64,000 nucleotides of DNA, taken from contig JAWPHD010000001.1 in assembly GCA_037043455.1 (NCBI GenBank), positions 992,001 to 1,056,000 of the forward strand, read 5' to 3'. The position numbers and the translations under genes are program-made. The stretch is from Cyrtodaria siliqua (Eukaryota; Mollusca; Bivalvia; Adapedonta; Hiatellidae). Below are positions 8,649-17,010 of the stretch, in pieces. The stretch's first letter is position 1. The number at the start of each line of letters is the position of its first letter. Under the pieces are notes generated by a model, which saw only the letters and a program-made list of their open reading frames with translations, did not search any database and was not told where the DNA came from.

Positions 8649-9291
8649 TTTGCAACAAAAATATCCTAAATATTCACACAGTGCCATTATTTGTGGGCAG
8701 ACAGGCTGTGGTAAAACAGAGTTTGTTCTTGACATACTTGAACAAGAGTATGTTGGAGTTTTTAAACATATAATTATATTGTGTCCAACCATAGAGTGGA
8801 ACGAGGCTTATAAAAATAAATCCTGGATAGGAGATGTGAAAAACCCTAAAGATAAAAAAATAATAATTGTCAATCCCGTGAGCAACGGTAAAGAAATGTT
8901 ACAAGAACTGTTGCGTTTCTTTTTCAAACAATATGCTGGCCAGCCCACATTATACATTATTGACGATTGCTCAGCCACAAAAGAATTAACAAAGAAAAAA
9001 GATATGTTGTCAGAGTTGGCATTCTCTGGTCGTCACGCTAAACAATCAGTGTGGGTCATTTCACAGAGATATAATTCTGTATTGAAAAATTTGAGAGAGC
9101 AAGCAATATGGTTGTGTATATTTTACACCAAGGACAGAGATAGTTATGAAAATTGTTTGAGAGAAAATGATGTTATTCCAACGCTGGAAGAGAGAACCAG
9201 AATAAGAAAAGCTTTAGCAAAGACTAAATATTCGAAGTTGATATTGAGGACTGACCAACCAACTGGTTATTGGGTTGAATACTTTTTTTAA
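8599..9291 (+). CDS. ATP: A32-type genome-packaging ATPase (FtsK/HerA superfamily)
   Basis: 230 aa from ATG 8599, or 223 aa from the second ATG at 8620. Walker A is GQTGCGKT (residues 33-40) and Walker B is PTLYIIDDC (about 116-124). The SGRHAKQSVWVISQRYN block (about 143-159) matches the conserved post-Walker-B region of poxvirus A32-like packaging ATPases. Its inferred role is translocating element DNA into capsids. It overlaps the MCP end by 50 nt and converges on the opposite-strand TM gene with a 68-bp overlap. It is intact, with the key nucleotide-binding residues present. Confidence 0.9.
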   Translation: MRKSISKMEDSKKQDTSLQQKYPKYSHSAIICGQTGCGKTEFVLDILEQEYVGVFKHIIILCPTIEWNEAYKNKSWIGDVKNPKDKKIIIVNPVSNGKEMLQELLRFFFKQYAGQPTLYIIDDCSATKELTKKKDMLSELAFSGRHAKQSVWVISQRYNSVLKNLREQAIWLCIFYTKDRDSYENCLRENDVIPTLEERTRIRKALAKTKYSKLILRTDQPTGYWVEYFF

Positions 9292-9607
9292 AAATACAAA
9301 CTAGAGTGTACAATATAACCAATGCAATCAATGCACTCAATGTGCAAACCAATATCGGTATAACAGCACTACTCATGTTTTGTGGGTCTTGTAAAACATA
9401 CTCTCTCGGCTCACATATAAAATATTCTACGTCATCCTTTGTCACAGAAATTACAGGCGTTTCCTGTGCACCTTTTTCGTACGTTTGTAAAAAATCACTT
9501 TCTGAAACACATATACAACATTTTACGTCATCTCTTGTCATAACATCCAGTGCTATTTTATTTTTGTTATAATCACTATTCTCACCGTCTGTTATTTTCA
9601 AATCCAT
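9224..9607 (-). CDS. Single-TM protein with duplicated Cys motif
   Basis: 127 aa, family not recognised. Two similar blocks, RDDVKCCICVSESDFLQ (about 25-41) and KDDVEYFICEPREYVLQ (about 57-73), suggest an internal duplication with the pattern DDVxxxIC...LQ. A strong TM helix follows (about 81-107), then a short basic tail. There is no clear signal peptide, so an N-out or N-in single-pass topology cannot be decided. The 3' end overlaps the ATPase end on the other strand by 68 bp, which is unusual and constrains both. ATG 9607 follows TTATATAAGAAAAA. Confidence 0.65.
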   Translation of the reverse strand: MDLKITDGENSDYNKNKIALDVMTRDDVKCCICVSESDFLQTYEKGAQETPVISVTKDDVEYFICEPREYVLQDPQNMSSAVIPILVCTLSALIALVILYTLVCIFKKSIQPNNQLVGQSSISTSNI

Positions 9608-9660
9608 TTTTTCTTATATAATTTTTTTTTTTTATTATTACAAAATATATTTATTTCACG
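9608..9660 (-). promoter_or_regulatory. TATA-like promoter of the TM gene
   Basis: Minus-strand sequence has an A-rich run, then TTATATAAGAAAAA directly before the ATG at 9607. Confidence 0.5.
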
Positions 9661-9900
9661 CAGGTATAATACCTTTTTTTACAACTGTTGCTAATAGTAA
9701 TACTAACAGCAAAGTAGCAATGTTAATAGCAATACTGACCATGAATATAGTATTGCTAATAGCATTGCTAATAGCATTGCTCATAGCAAAGTAGCAATGT
9801 TAATAGCAATGCTTGCAGCAAATTAATAATGTTAATAGAAAAAATAGCAATGTTAATAACAATGCTATTAACAATACTAACAATTACTAGTTGCATGAAT
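9660..9900. repeat. Cluster of TAGCAAT/ATTGCTA repeats
   Basis: The only sizeable non-coding gap inside the element (9608-9966) is filled with many degenerate copies of TAGCAATGTTAATAGCAAT and its complement ATTGCTAATAGCATTGCT. They occur both directly and inverted, at about 9-18 bp spacing. Frames reading through it, including an in-frame extension from 9829 of the next gene, are low-complexity. A replication origin or regulatory cluster is possible. Confidence 0.7.
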
Positions 9901-9966
9901 ATCGCTGCTAGTTGTTTTGTATTTTATATTTATTTCAAGATAAAAAATAAGATTAATAATATAAAA

Positions 9967-10452
9967 ATGAATGCGGAAGAACTATTACAAAATATATCGG
10001 AACAGACGGAACCAGATGAATCAAAGCAACAAGAAACAAAAAAAGAAAGATTATCAGCCATAGTAGCTGGCGGTGGTAGTCGTCAATATTTGGGTAAAGA
10101 CATACAACTCACAAACATAGATGGCATGCCACCAGATGAAATTAACAAACTTTACTGCAAATATGAAGCAAGGCTTGGGGCAAGCATGACTAAAACTTTA
10201 GGCAATTCTTTTATTAACTTGTATGTGATGGGAGTATCAAAATATTTTAATGTAACCAATCCACCAAAGCTGATAGAAGATTTGGAGGAAGACCCATTTA
10301 TTAATCATGCTTTGACAAGTGCTTGTTGTGAGTTGTATAACAGGTATGGAATGTGCTTAGCACCATTTACAGCAATACTGACAACTGTTAGACATATTGA
10401 TTTTAATAAAAATAAAAATATAGATAATATAAATGGAGAACCAAGAGAGTGA
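9967..10452 (+). CDS. Conserved-looking 161-aa protein, function unknown
   Basis: 161 aa from the ATG at 9967. An in-frame ATG at 9829 would add 46 residues, but these translate the repeat cluster, and 9967 has the ATATAAAAATG context used elsewhere. The first 32 residues are acidic/glutamine-rich. A compact alpha-helical domain follows (about 55-145) containing GGGSRQYLGKDIQLTNIDG, LYCKYEARLGASMTKTLGN and ACCELYNRYG. There is no TM and no nucleotide-binding motif. It overlaps the next gene by 20 nt, suggesting translational coupling or a shared transcript. Function not recognised. Confidence 0.7.
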   Translation: MNAEELLQNISEQTEPDESKQQETKKERLSAIVAGGGSRQYLGKDIQLTNIDGMPPDEINKLYCKYEARLGASMTKTLGNSFINLYVMGVSKYFNVTNPPKLIEDLEEDPFINHALTSACCELYNRYGMCLAPFTAILTTVRHIDFNKNKNIDNINGEPRE

Positions 10453-10804
10453 AGTTATACCTGTTGTTACACAACCTATTGAACAACAAAAAGTAAAAAA
10501 TCCAAAAAGAATAGAAGCTGGAAAGAAAGGAGCAGCGGCAAGAAAGGCAAAGCGTTTGCTTCATGATGCTACAAATCAAAATGCTGCAAAGCAAGATGCT
10601 GCAAATCAAATAACAAAAATAACAATAGGTGAAGAAGAACCAGAAAAAATCAAAATAAACGTATACAAAAATTATATTTCACCGTGTGTGGTTTTATTAG
10701 GCATTGCTGGGTTGGGTTTGTATATTTATAACAAAAAATCTGCTACGCAACCTGTAGCTGTGCAGCCTGTTCATGTTGCACCAAAAGACCCGTTTGATTT
10801 TTAA
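10433..10804 (+). CDS. Small basic single-TM protein
   Basis: 123 aa. A basic segment, NPKRIEAGKKGAAARKAKRL (about 23-42), precedes an Ala/Asn/Gln repeat region (DATNQNAAKQDAANQ). One TM helix lies at about 81-98 (ISPCVVLLGIAGLGLYIYN). The tail is short, with a QPVAVQPVHVAP near-repeat. The basic N-terminus would favour nucleic-acid or capsid-interior contact, but this is inference. It starts inside the preceding gene (20-nt overlap). Confidence 0.7.
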   Translation: MENQESEVIPVVTQPIEQQKVKNPKRIEAGKKGAAARKAKRLLHDATNQNAAKQDAANQITKITIGEEEPEKIKINVYKNYISPCVVLLGIAGLGLYIYNKKSATQPVAVQPVHVAPKDPFDF

Positions 10805-10838
10805 TAATTTATTTTAAAAAAATAATCATATAAAAAAA
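10805..10838 (+). promoter_or_regulatory. A/T-rich promoter of the 78-aa gene
   Basis: ATTTTAAAAAAATAATCATA followed by TAAAAAAA and the ATG; a degenerate form of the element's common block. Confidence 0.5.
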
Positions 10839-11075
10839 ATGGCAGCAAGTATTGACGGAAAACAAACTGTAAATATGATGTATCATGCTGGAGAGGAAAC
10901 ACTTCTAACTGTTGGATATTCTGAGATTGGCAGAAAACTACTAAAAAGACCAGCACCTAAAGTAGATTTTAATATGACAGATTTTGGGATGCTATCTGTG
11001 GATATAATGTTAGCAATGGCTACGAGGGATATGTTGATCAAGCAAGGTATTATTCATGCGGATATTATGAAATAA
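10839..11075 (+). CDS. 78-aa small conserved-looking protein
   Basis: 78 aa. The N-terminal half is polar (MAASIDGKQTVNMMYHAG). The C-terminal half carries a hydrophobic, methionine-rich helix (FGMLSVDIMLAMATRDMLI, about 49-67) that may be membrane-associated. It has its own TATA-like leader, and the next gene follows after 25 bp in the same orientation. Not recognised as a named family; retained because of start context, spacing and uninterrupted frame. Confidence 0.65.
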   Translation: MAASIDGKQTVNMMYHAGEETLLTVGYSEIGRKLLKRPAPKVDFNMTDFGMLSVDIMLAMATRDMLIKQGIIHADIMK

Positions 11076-11100
11076 TTTTAAAAAATATATATATAAAAAA
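11076..11100 (+). promoter_or_regulatory. TATA-like promoter of the 139-aa gene
   Basis: TTTTAAAAAATATATATATA followed by AAAAAA and the ATG. It is nearly identical to the blocks before the MCP and fibre-like genes. Confidence 0.65.
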
Positions 11101-11520
11101 ATGGCAAGTGCAGTAGCAATGATGATAGGTGGCGCATTAACAAATGCATTAGCGTTTAGCGGTTCAAATTATTTCTTTTCAAAAATGGGAAGTCATTCAG
11201 ATGAGAAAAGACAAAGGCATGACAAAGCATTGGAACAATTAAATGCAGCACAAGCGGAGTGGAATAAAAAAAGAACAGAGAGATTAGATTTTATTAATAA
11301 ACAACTGCAAAAAGAACATCATGCAGAGCAGACTTTTGATGATGTAGACCAAGCTATGAAACAGTATTATTATACAACTGGCAAACATTTGCTTTTAGAA
11401 CCGGAGCCCAAGTTGAGTGATTTTTATACACCATCTCCGGATCAACAGAATAGAGAAATTACGTTTATTGTGGTGGGCATGGCTGCAACTGGATTTGTGG
11501 CGTATAAATTGAGTTCATAA
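11101..11520 (+). CDS. 139-aa coiled-coil protein with terminal hydrophobic segments
   Basis: 139 aa. A hydrophobic N-terminus (residues 1-27, AVAMMIGGALTNALAFSG) is followed by a charged coiled coil (about 33-90, with RHDKALEQLNAAQAEWNKKR). A short linker, DQAMKQYYYTTGK, and a C-terminal TM (about 119-137, ITFIVVGMAATGFVAYKLSS) complete it. I believe proteins of this layout are common in animal Polintons, but I could not search. Likely a virion-associated or membrane-remodelling protein; function unproven. Intact and strongly promoted. Confidence 0.7.
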   Translation: MASAVAMMIGGALTNALAFSGSNYFFSKMGSHSDEKRQRHDKALEQLNAAQAEWNKKRTERLDFINKQLQKEHHAEQTFDDVDQAMKQYYYTTGKHLLLEPEPKLSDFYTPSPDQQNREITFIVVGMAATGFVAYKLSS

Positions 11521-11574
11521 AAAAAAAATAGTTTAAAACTATAATTACTTTAGATTTGGAATAACTAAATATGT

Positions 11575-11886
11575 TTACTTTGAAAAGACTAAGTCATATG
11601 CATGATACCTATTTTTTTTTTTTTTTTTACATGGTTTCAATCCAAGTGGTCGAATATAATATGGTGGTTTAGCACTCTTCTCTAATTTATTTTTGAGATG
11701 ATCAGGCGCCCATACTTCACCGTTGTCTAATAATGTCAATACCATGGATGGACCATATTCAGTATCTACTATTTTCGTATCTGTAATAGTGTATATTTTA
11801 TTTAGTTCCAAGTCTGTCCATTTCTTTGTGCTATTTTGATATTGCTCTTCGAGCAGTTCATCGAATCGTGCAGTTGTGATATCCAT
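11575..11886 (-). CDS. OB-fold-like small protein, possible ssDNA-binding
   Basis: 103 aa. After a helical N-terminus (1-22) come beta strands typical of a small OB barrel: KIYTITDTKIVDTEYGPSMV, VLTLLDNGEVWAP and PPYYIRPLGLKP. A lysine run (KPCKKKKKNRYHAYDLVFSK) ends the protein. The strand pattern and the basic tail suggest nucleic-acid binding, and an ssDNA-binding partner for POLB would fit protein-primed replication. This is fold-level inference only. It is divergent from INT across a 44-bp promoter region. The lysine run is encoded by a long A tract (T15 on the plus strand near 11612), so its length is uncertain. Confidence 0.65.
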   Translation of the reverse strand: MDITTARFDELLEEQYQNSTKKWTDLELNKIYTITDTKIVDTEYGPSMVLTLLDNGEVWAPDHLKNKLEKSAKPPYYIRPLGLKPCKKKKKNRYHAYDLVFSK

Positions 11887-11930
11887 TTTTTCTTTATAGT
11901 TATATAAAGTTTAATCTTTAGTAGAAAAAA
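11887..11930. promoter_or_regulatory. Divergent promoter (OB-like gene / INT)
   Basis: The 44 bp between the start codons contain TTATATAAAG (plus) and an A-rich leader, GTAGAAAAAA, before the INT ATG. Confidence 0.6.
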
Positions 11931-12833
11931 ATGGAAAAGATTTATTACAGCCCAAAAGGATTTTGGAGAGGTTACACAGCAGTTAAAAAATTAGCAAAAG
12001 AGGCTGGTGTCAGTGAAAAAAAGGCATTAGAATGTTTAAAGAAACAAGCTGTGTGGCAAATTTATTTACCCGCACCAAAGAAAATAGTTAGACCCAGGTT
12101 TGATGTTTCTGCTAAGAATGGAGTGCATCAAGCTGATTTGTTATTTTTACCGCATGATACTTTTAGACGCAAGACATATAAATATGCATTGACTGTGGTT
12201 GATATTGCAAGTAGATACAAAGAAGCAGAGCTACTGACTTCCAAGGATAGCAAAGAAGTTGCCAAAGCATTTGAAAAGATATACAGTCGACATTTGAAAT
12301 ATCCAAAGTTATTACAAGTGGATCCAGGCAGAGAATTTATGGGTGCAGTATCACAGTTGATGGTAAAACACAAAGTAAATATCAGACGAGGCAGAACAGA
12401 AATACATAGAGACCAAGCTTTAGTGGAAAGATTTAACAGAACATTAGCTGAAAGATTGTTTGGCTATCAGTATGCTAAGGAAATAGATTCGCAAAAACGT
12501 AATAGAGAATGGGTAAAGAGATTACCAGAAGTTGTTAAAGCCATAAATGTAGAAACAAAAAAGCCTCCTCCTGTTGAAACAAAAACATTAAAAGATGATC
12601 CTATCTGTATGAATGCAAGTGTAAGATATTTATATCAACCCGGGGAACAAGAAGGTGGAAGACGCAGAGCAACTGATCCAATGTGGAGTGTAGATATTCA
12701 CAAGATTAAAAGTTATATGGTGACGCAAGGTATAAGAGTTTATTATTTAAAATTACCAGCGCCACAGAGAGGATTTGTCAAAGAAGAATTACTTATTGTT
12801 CCTGCTGATACCCAAATTCATAAGTTTTTATAG
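11931..12833 (+). CDS. INT: Retrovirus-type integrase (DDE)
   Basis: 300 aa, intact. Family knowledge: the Polinton integrase inserts the double-stranded element into chromosomal DNA, producing 6-bp duplications. The catalytic triad is visible: D69 (HQADLLFLP), D131 (LLQVDPGREF) and E166 (ALVERFNRTL), giving the D,D(35)E spacing. Residues 1-50 form a helical N-terminal region, and the C-terminal 60 residues (WSVDIHKIKSYMV to the end) resemble the chromo/SH3-like tail of such enzymes. The target duplication flanking this element is consistent with its activity. It converges with POLB, overlapping by 16 bp. Confidence 0.93.
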   Translation: MEKIYYSPKGFWRGYTAVKKLAKEAGVSEKKALECLKKQAVWQIYLPAPKKIVRPRFDVSAKNGVHQADLLFLPHDTFRRKTYKYALTVVDIASRYKEAELLTSKDSKEVAKAFEKIYSRHLKYPKLLQVDPGREFMGAVSQLMVKHKVNIRRGRTEIHRDQALVERFNRTLAERLFGYQYAKEIDSQKRNREWVKRLPEVVKAINVETKKPPPVETKTLKDDPICMNASVRYLYQPGEQEGGRRRATDPMWSVDIHKIKSYMVTQGIRVYYLKLPAPQRGFVKEELLIVPADTQIHKFL

Positions 12834-15411
12834 AAACCATACGCATCAGTTGTAATACCATCTTCTTGAATGTATCTTTTAGAGTAGAAAGGTGACAAAG
12901 TAACTTTGTTTACTGTTATGCCGTATATTTCATGCTTTATCGATCGTAGCATATTCATTTCATGACTACATTTTTTCTTGTTGACTAATACATCTTTATA
13001 GTTTTCAAAGCTGATATTTTTGGCAAGTACATATTTTTGTACACCCTTTGCTTTTTTAATGAGTTGTTGATCCGCTCTCAAAATAGAATATAGCTTGGGT
13101 CTTAATCCAACATACTCAGCTATAGCAACACCAGCACATTCGTCTTTCATTTTACCCAATACTTTTTTGTTTGTATTATCATGCATTGGATGCTTATCAG
13201 GATAATTACTTAAGTCATATTCATCTTTCATTTCATACATATCTCTGTATGCATCTTCTGTTCTAACATCTATAAGCAAGCTGTCAGTATCTGTGTATAA
13301 TAAAGTACAGTTATCTCCATACCTTTTTTTCAAAGTATTATAATACCAATCATACATCATATACTTTGATAAATCTAATACTGACATCCCAACATAAATT
13401 GGTTTGTTTAATGTTAATTTTGTTTTGTTTACATGTACTGCTGATAATTCATCTGAAAATTGTATACGCCTGTTAAAGTTGGGTTTGGCTATTTTTTTTC
13501 TTATCTTTTCATTTTCAGAGCCGTCAGTTCTGACTAGTTTTATGTCAGTTCGCTTTCTTAAATTTTCCATTGTTTTTCCAAATACTGAGTTATTCATAAG
13601 CTTGTAGAAATCTTTTTCAAAGTCTGAATTAGCTTTTTTTCTAAATTCTGTATTCAGACTTATATATGATTCCATCCATGGCTTTTCATTGAATTTTATT
13701 ACTCTGTGTACTTTCTTTAGCTTCATACCCAAAGATAAATACAACTCTAAATTTTTATAATGTATCACATACTTTTCTTTATCCATAAGATTAGGAACTA
13801 GTTGCTCTGTCATAATATTATTTTCTAGCAGATCTGTCTGATAAGCAGACAGCCATTCTTTTTTTATTACTAATTTCAATGGTGCAAGTGGATAGTCATT
13901 ATGTAATTCATGAAGTTCTTTTGGATATTCTAAATCTACTTCTAGGATATAACCTTTTCCTTCTTTTCTTTCTTTTGGCTCTGGCAACGTTTCCACCCAC
14001 TTAAAGCCAGAATATGGAAGTGGCTGACTCATTGCCCACCCGTAAAGATTAGTTGCATCAAAAAACATTAAAAAGTTATTTTGATCGTCAGGTTTATAAC
14101 CACCAACAAGTGGATTATTTGCTTTTGCATATCGTTTTGATACCATACTAATTCCACCTCGCATTCCCTTTTCTAAAGCCAAATGCATATCAATATCTGA
14201 CAAAAGTTCCAATTCTATTTTTGAATGTTTAAGTAAAGCATCCCAAGATAATCCAGGTGCTGTGTAGTAATGTAAAGCATCAAGTTTGTATGCACTCATA
14301 CATGTTTTTCTAAAAGTTTGAAACACGTCTGCTAACAGAGTTACATTAGTTTTTAGATATAAATCATGATAGTCTCTAAGAGTTTTACAGTTAAACTCTT
14401 TCCATACTTTTTGGGCATGCTCGTAATCTTCTTGGGTAATACCTTCACCATTTAATTTACTGTAAAATGCTTCTATGGGTGGTAATTGAGTTTCCTTAAA
14501 TCTTTCCATACTGTCCATATATTCGTATGGATAAACACCTTTTCGTAAAATTAAATCTGTTTCTTCTCCAAACTGATTTTTGGTAATTTTAAAATCAGAT
14601 TTATCTGTTGCTTTAACCAATTTTTCCAAAGACGAAGCCATAAATTGGAAACTGTCTAAAAATCTAAGCTGGCCGGCACTAAATGATATGTATTTTTCAG
14701 CATTATTTGGGATGCATGTTATATTACCTTTCATTTTATGTATTTTTTGCATAATCAAATGACTATCATATCCTTTGAGGTTGTGACATACAACAGGAAT
14801 GATTGTTTTATTTGGTTTTATTTTTAGTTTTAGGTTGCAGTTTTTATGTGCTGCACCTCTGTATTTTCCTGTAAAATGACAGTGGTCTCTTACTTTACAA
14901 TTTTTACCACATTTCCTACCTATTTCATCCTCGCATATCCAGCAGTGTGTTGCTTTTTCATAATCTTCCTCATTTTGCTGCGTCATGATTAATGGTTTTG
15001 GGTTAGCAAATATTTTATTAATGTTGCTCTTCTCACATTCTAAGTGATTTAAAAACTTCTCAACAGCATCTTCACCTCTGTAAATAACAGGTTCTTCAGC
15101 TTTGCCATCATATCTGACAACCTGGTATCCAAAACCACAAGCTTCGTGTACATTTGTGATTTCAGATTTCTTTTCAAATTCGATTGATTGAGGTTTGATT
15201 ATACTCTCAAAATCAGCATATATTGCATAAGGTACAGGCATCTGATTTTGATGATTTTTAAATTTGGTAATTGTACATTTTTTTGGCATCTCAATCCGGC
15301 AAGAGTTTTTGTTAATACCCTCACAGTCTTCTCTGTATTTTTCAAGTAATTTTTCTCCAGAGTAACCATGAAGACAACGATCACAAAAGTAAGTTTTACC
15401 ATGATGTTTGT
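12818..15411 (-). pseudogene. POLB: Protein-primed DNA polymerase B, catalytic part
   Basis: This is the main segment of a POLB gene that begins at 16614. Motifs in order, numbered from the internal Met at 15289: Exo I YADFES (D26/E28), a CxxC/HxH zinc-finger endonuclease-like insert (CWICEDE...DHCHFTGKYRG, about 116-150), Exo II HNLKGYDSH, Pol A DATNLYGWAMSQPLP, Pol B KLMNNSVFGKTMEN, and Pol C YTDTDSL. All active-site residues appear intact. The frame stays open upstream of that Met to about 15411 and includes a zinc-knuckle FCDRCLHGYS. There the coding switches frame from the upstream segment, probably with a small deletion. The gene is therefore broken although its catalytic core is whole. 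Role: protein-primed copying of the linear element. Confidence 0.92.
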
Positions 15412-15905
15412 ATCTTTAATCCAGCACCAATGATATTTTGTTTCTTTTTTAATTTCTTCGTGATTATCAGGGTTGTAATTATCATCTATGATCCCTTCTT
15501 CGTTGTTTGGATCATCTTCGTTTTCTGGTTCAACTTCAGTATCTTCAGAGATTAACATCAAATTATTTTTTTTTTATGTCCTTCGGCTGCTCTGATATTT
15601 TATATGGAAAAACAGATGCCTTTTTAATTTTTTCTGATACTGTATACCCGTAAGCATTAATGGCAAGATTGTTTTGTTTTTCTACTTTTGGAATTTGTGA
15701 AATCGGAGTTGGACAATCAATACCATCCATGTTTAACTTACCCATGTGTTTGTTGTAACTAGACATCTTGATTGGATTATTTTTATTAGGCCAAAGAGCA
15801 GAAACCAATGACACTTCCAAGCACCTATCATCTTTATTGATAACATTTATAATTGCTTTCTTATCAGATACTGCTTTATGTAAAGGAATATATGAAGAAC
15901 CTTTA
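15412..15905 (-). pseudogene. POLB: POLB middle segment with two frame breaks
   Basis: This continues the polymerase upstream of the catalytic part. From about 15905 to 15571 one frame is open (CLEVSLVSALWPNKNNPIK, then QPKDIKKK). It ends at a stop created in a ten-A run (plus-strand T10 at 15566-15575). The coding then resumes in another frame as an acidic stretch (EDTEVEPENEDDPNNEEG) ending in KYHWCWIKD near 15415. The order and content match a continuous POLB N-terminal region. A homopolymer indel is the likely cause at the A run. Confidence 0.8.
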
Positions 15906-16614
15906 GTGGCTCATACTTTGCAAAATTTAAATAAAGTGTAACACAGTAATCAACTTCTAATCCTGATGCTGTGTTTGTAAATCTTTCCAAATTTTCTTGT
16001 ATGTCATCAGATGATTTATCATACAACTCATCTATTTTTTCAGAAGATAAAATTGTATTTTGTTCACTATGTAATACTGCTGTGGTGTATTTTTTTGTAG
16101 CACCATCATCTTTAAATAATTCTACAGTGAGACCTAACTGAAATTTTATTCCATTTATTTTTGTCAGCTCTTTGGTTATTTGTTTCGTAATAATAGATTT
16201 TTTATCATGGAGTAGTTTCCGAGGATCTTTATATTTTTTGGCAGATATTTCGTATGCTTTGAAATAACCACATTTCGGCTTGTCAACTAGTTTTAATTCT
16301 GGAATACTTTCTTTAGATTTTCTATTATTAAACTCTTTCAGTTCATTTATAACATTGTCTCGTAATTTAGCATATTTCTGCTTTTGTTCATTTATAACAT
16401 TTTCATGTAATTTATCATATTTTTGCTTTTCTCGTTTACGTTGTTTTTTAACACGTCGTCTTTTGAGTAAATTTTCTAATGTTTGAGATTTAACCTCTTT
16501 TGGAGTTTCCTTTGGAACTTCTTTAAGAGCATCTACCATCTTTCTAAGCTGATCATTATTAATTACTCCTTCCCGGTGTAATTGTAAAATGTAGTGAACG
16601 TCTTCGGTACTCAT
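15847..16614 (-). pseudogene. POLB: POLB N-terminal segment
   Basis: From ATG 16614 (ACAAAAATG context; a further in-frame ATG at 16632 adds six residues). The segment has a helical start (STEDVHYILQLHREG), a lysine/arginine-rich coiled coil with two VINE repeats, then a conserved-looking beta-rich domain. That domain has KCGYFKAYEISAKKYKDPRK, INGIKFQLGLTVELFKDDG and VDYCVTLYLNFAKYEPLK. It is the kind of N-terminal domain found before the exonuclease region in Polinton POLBs. The frame breaks just after EPLK near 15905 and continues one base out of register, ending artificially at 15847. Divergent from the zinc-protein gene. Confidence 0.82.
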
Positions 16615-16685
16615 TTTTGTAATATATATCATATTATTTTTTTTTCTTAAAATAAAAAAATATTTATTATAACAAGAAAAAGAAA
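16615..16685. promoter_or_regulatory. Divergent promoter (POLB / zinc protein)
   Basis: A/T-only tract with TATATATT toward POLB and AAATATTTATTATAACAAGA plus an A-rich leader toward 16686. Confidence 0.55.
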
Positions 16686-16967
16686 ATGGAAAACACTGAG
16701 AAAATTAAAAACATTTGCCAATTTCTCAAAGTTGGAGATCACGAACCTTGTAAAAATAAACCAACAAAAGATTCAAACTACTGCAGTTTACATAAATTCA
16801 GATTAAAACAAAGTAAAGTTTTACCGTGTCTAAAATGTGAAAAAGGTACAAGTGCAAAATATCAAATTTGTGTTGGTTGTGGTGCTCATATAGTTAGATT
16901 AAGACATAGATACTGGGAAGTAGTAAAGCCATATAGAGATTTAATGCGAACAAATCAAACTGTATGA
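16686..16967 (+). CDS. Small zinc-binding protein
   Basis: 93 aa with two candidate zinc sites. The first is C11...C22-x10-C33-x2-H36 (EPCKNKP, NYCSLH). The second is C48-x2-C51-x10-C62-x2-C65 (PCLKCE, ICVGCG). The C-terminus is basic (RLRHRYWEVVKPYRDLMR). A nucleic-acid-binding or regulatory role is plausible but unproven. It is the last gene before the right TIR, transcribed toward the element end, and intact. Confidence 0.75.
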   Translation: MENTEKIKNICQFLKVGDHEPCKNKPTKDSNYCSLHKFRLKQSKVLPCLKCEKGTSAKYQICVGCGAHIVRLRHRYWEVVKPYRDLMRTNQTV

Positions 16968-17010
16968 TTTTCTAGTAAAAATTCATAGTTAATTATATTC
17001 GTGTTGGGTG

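Noticed and set aside
9829..9966. N-terminal hydrophobic extension of the 161-aa protein as a signal anchor
   Set aside because: The extension translates the TAGCAAT repeat cluster; the downstream ATG at 9967 has the element's usual start context.
12128..12373. Minus-strand ORF inside INT
   Set aside because: Shadow of the integrase coding sequence.
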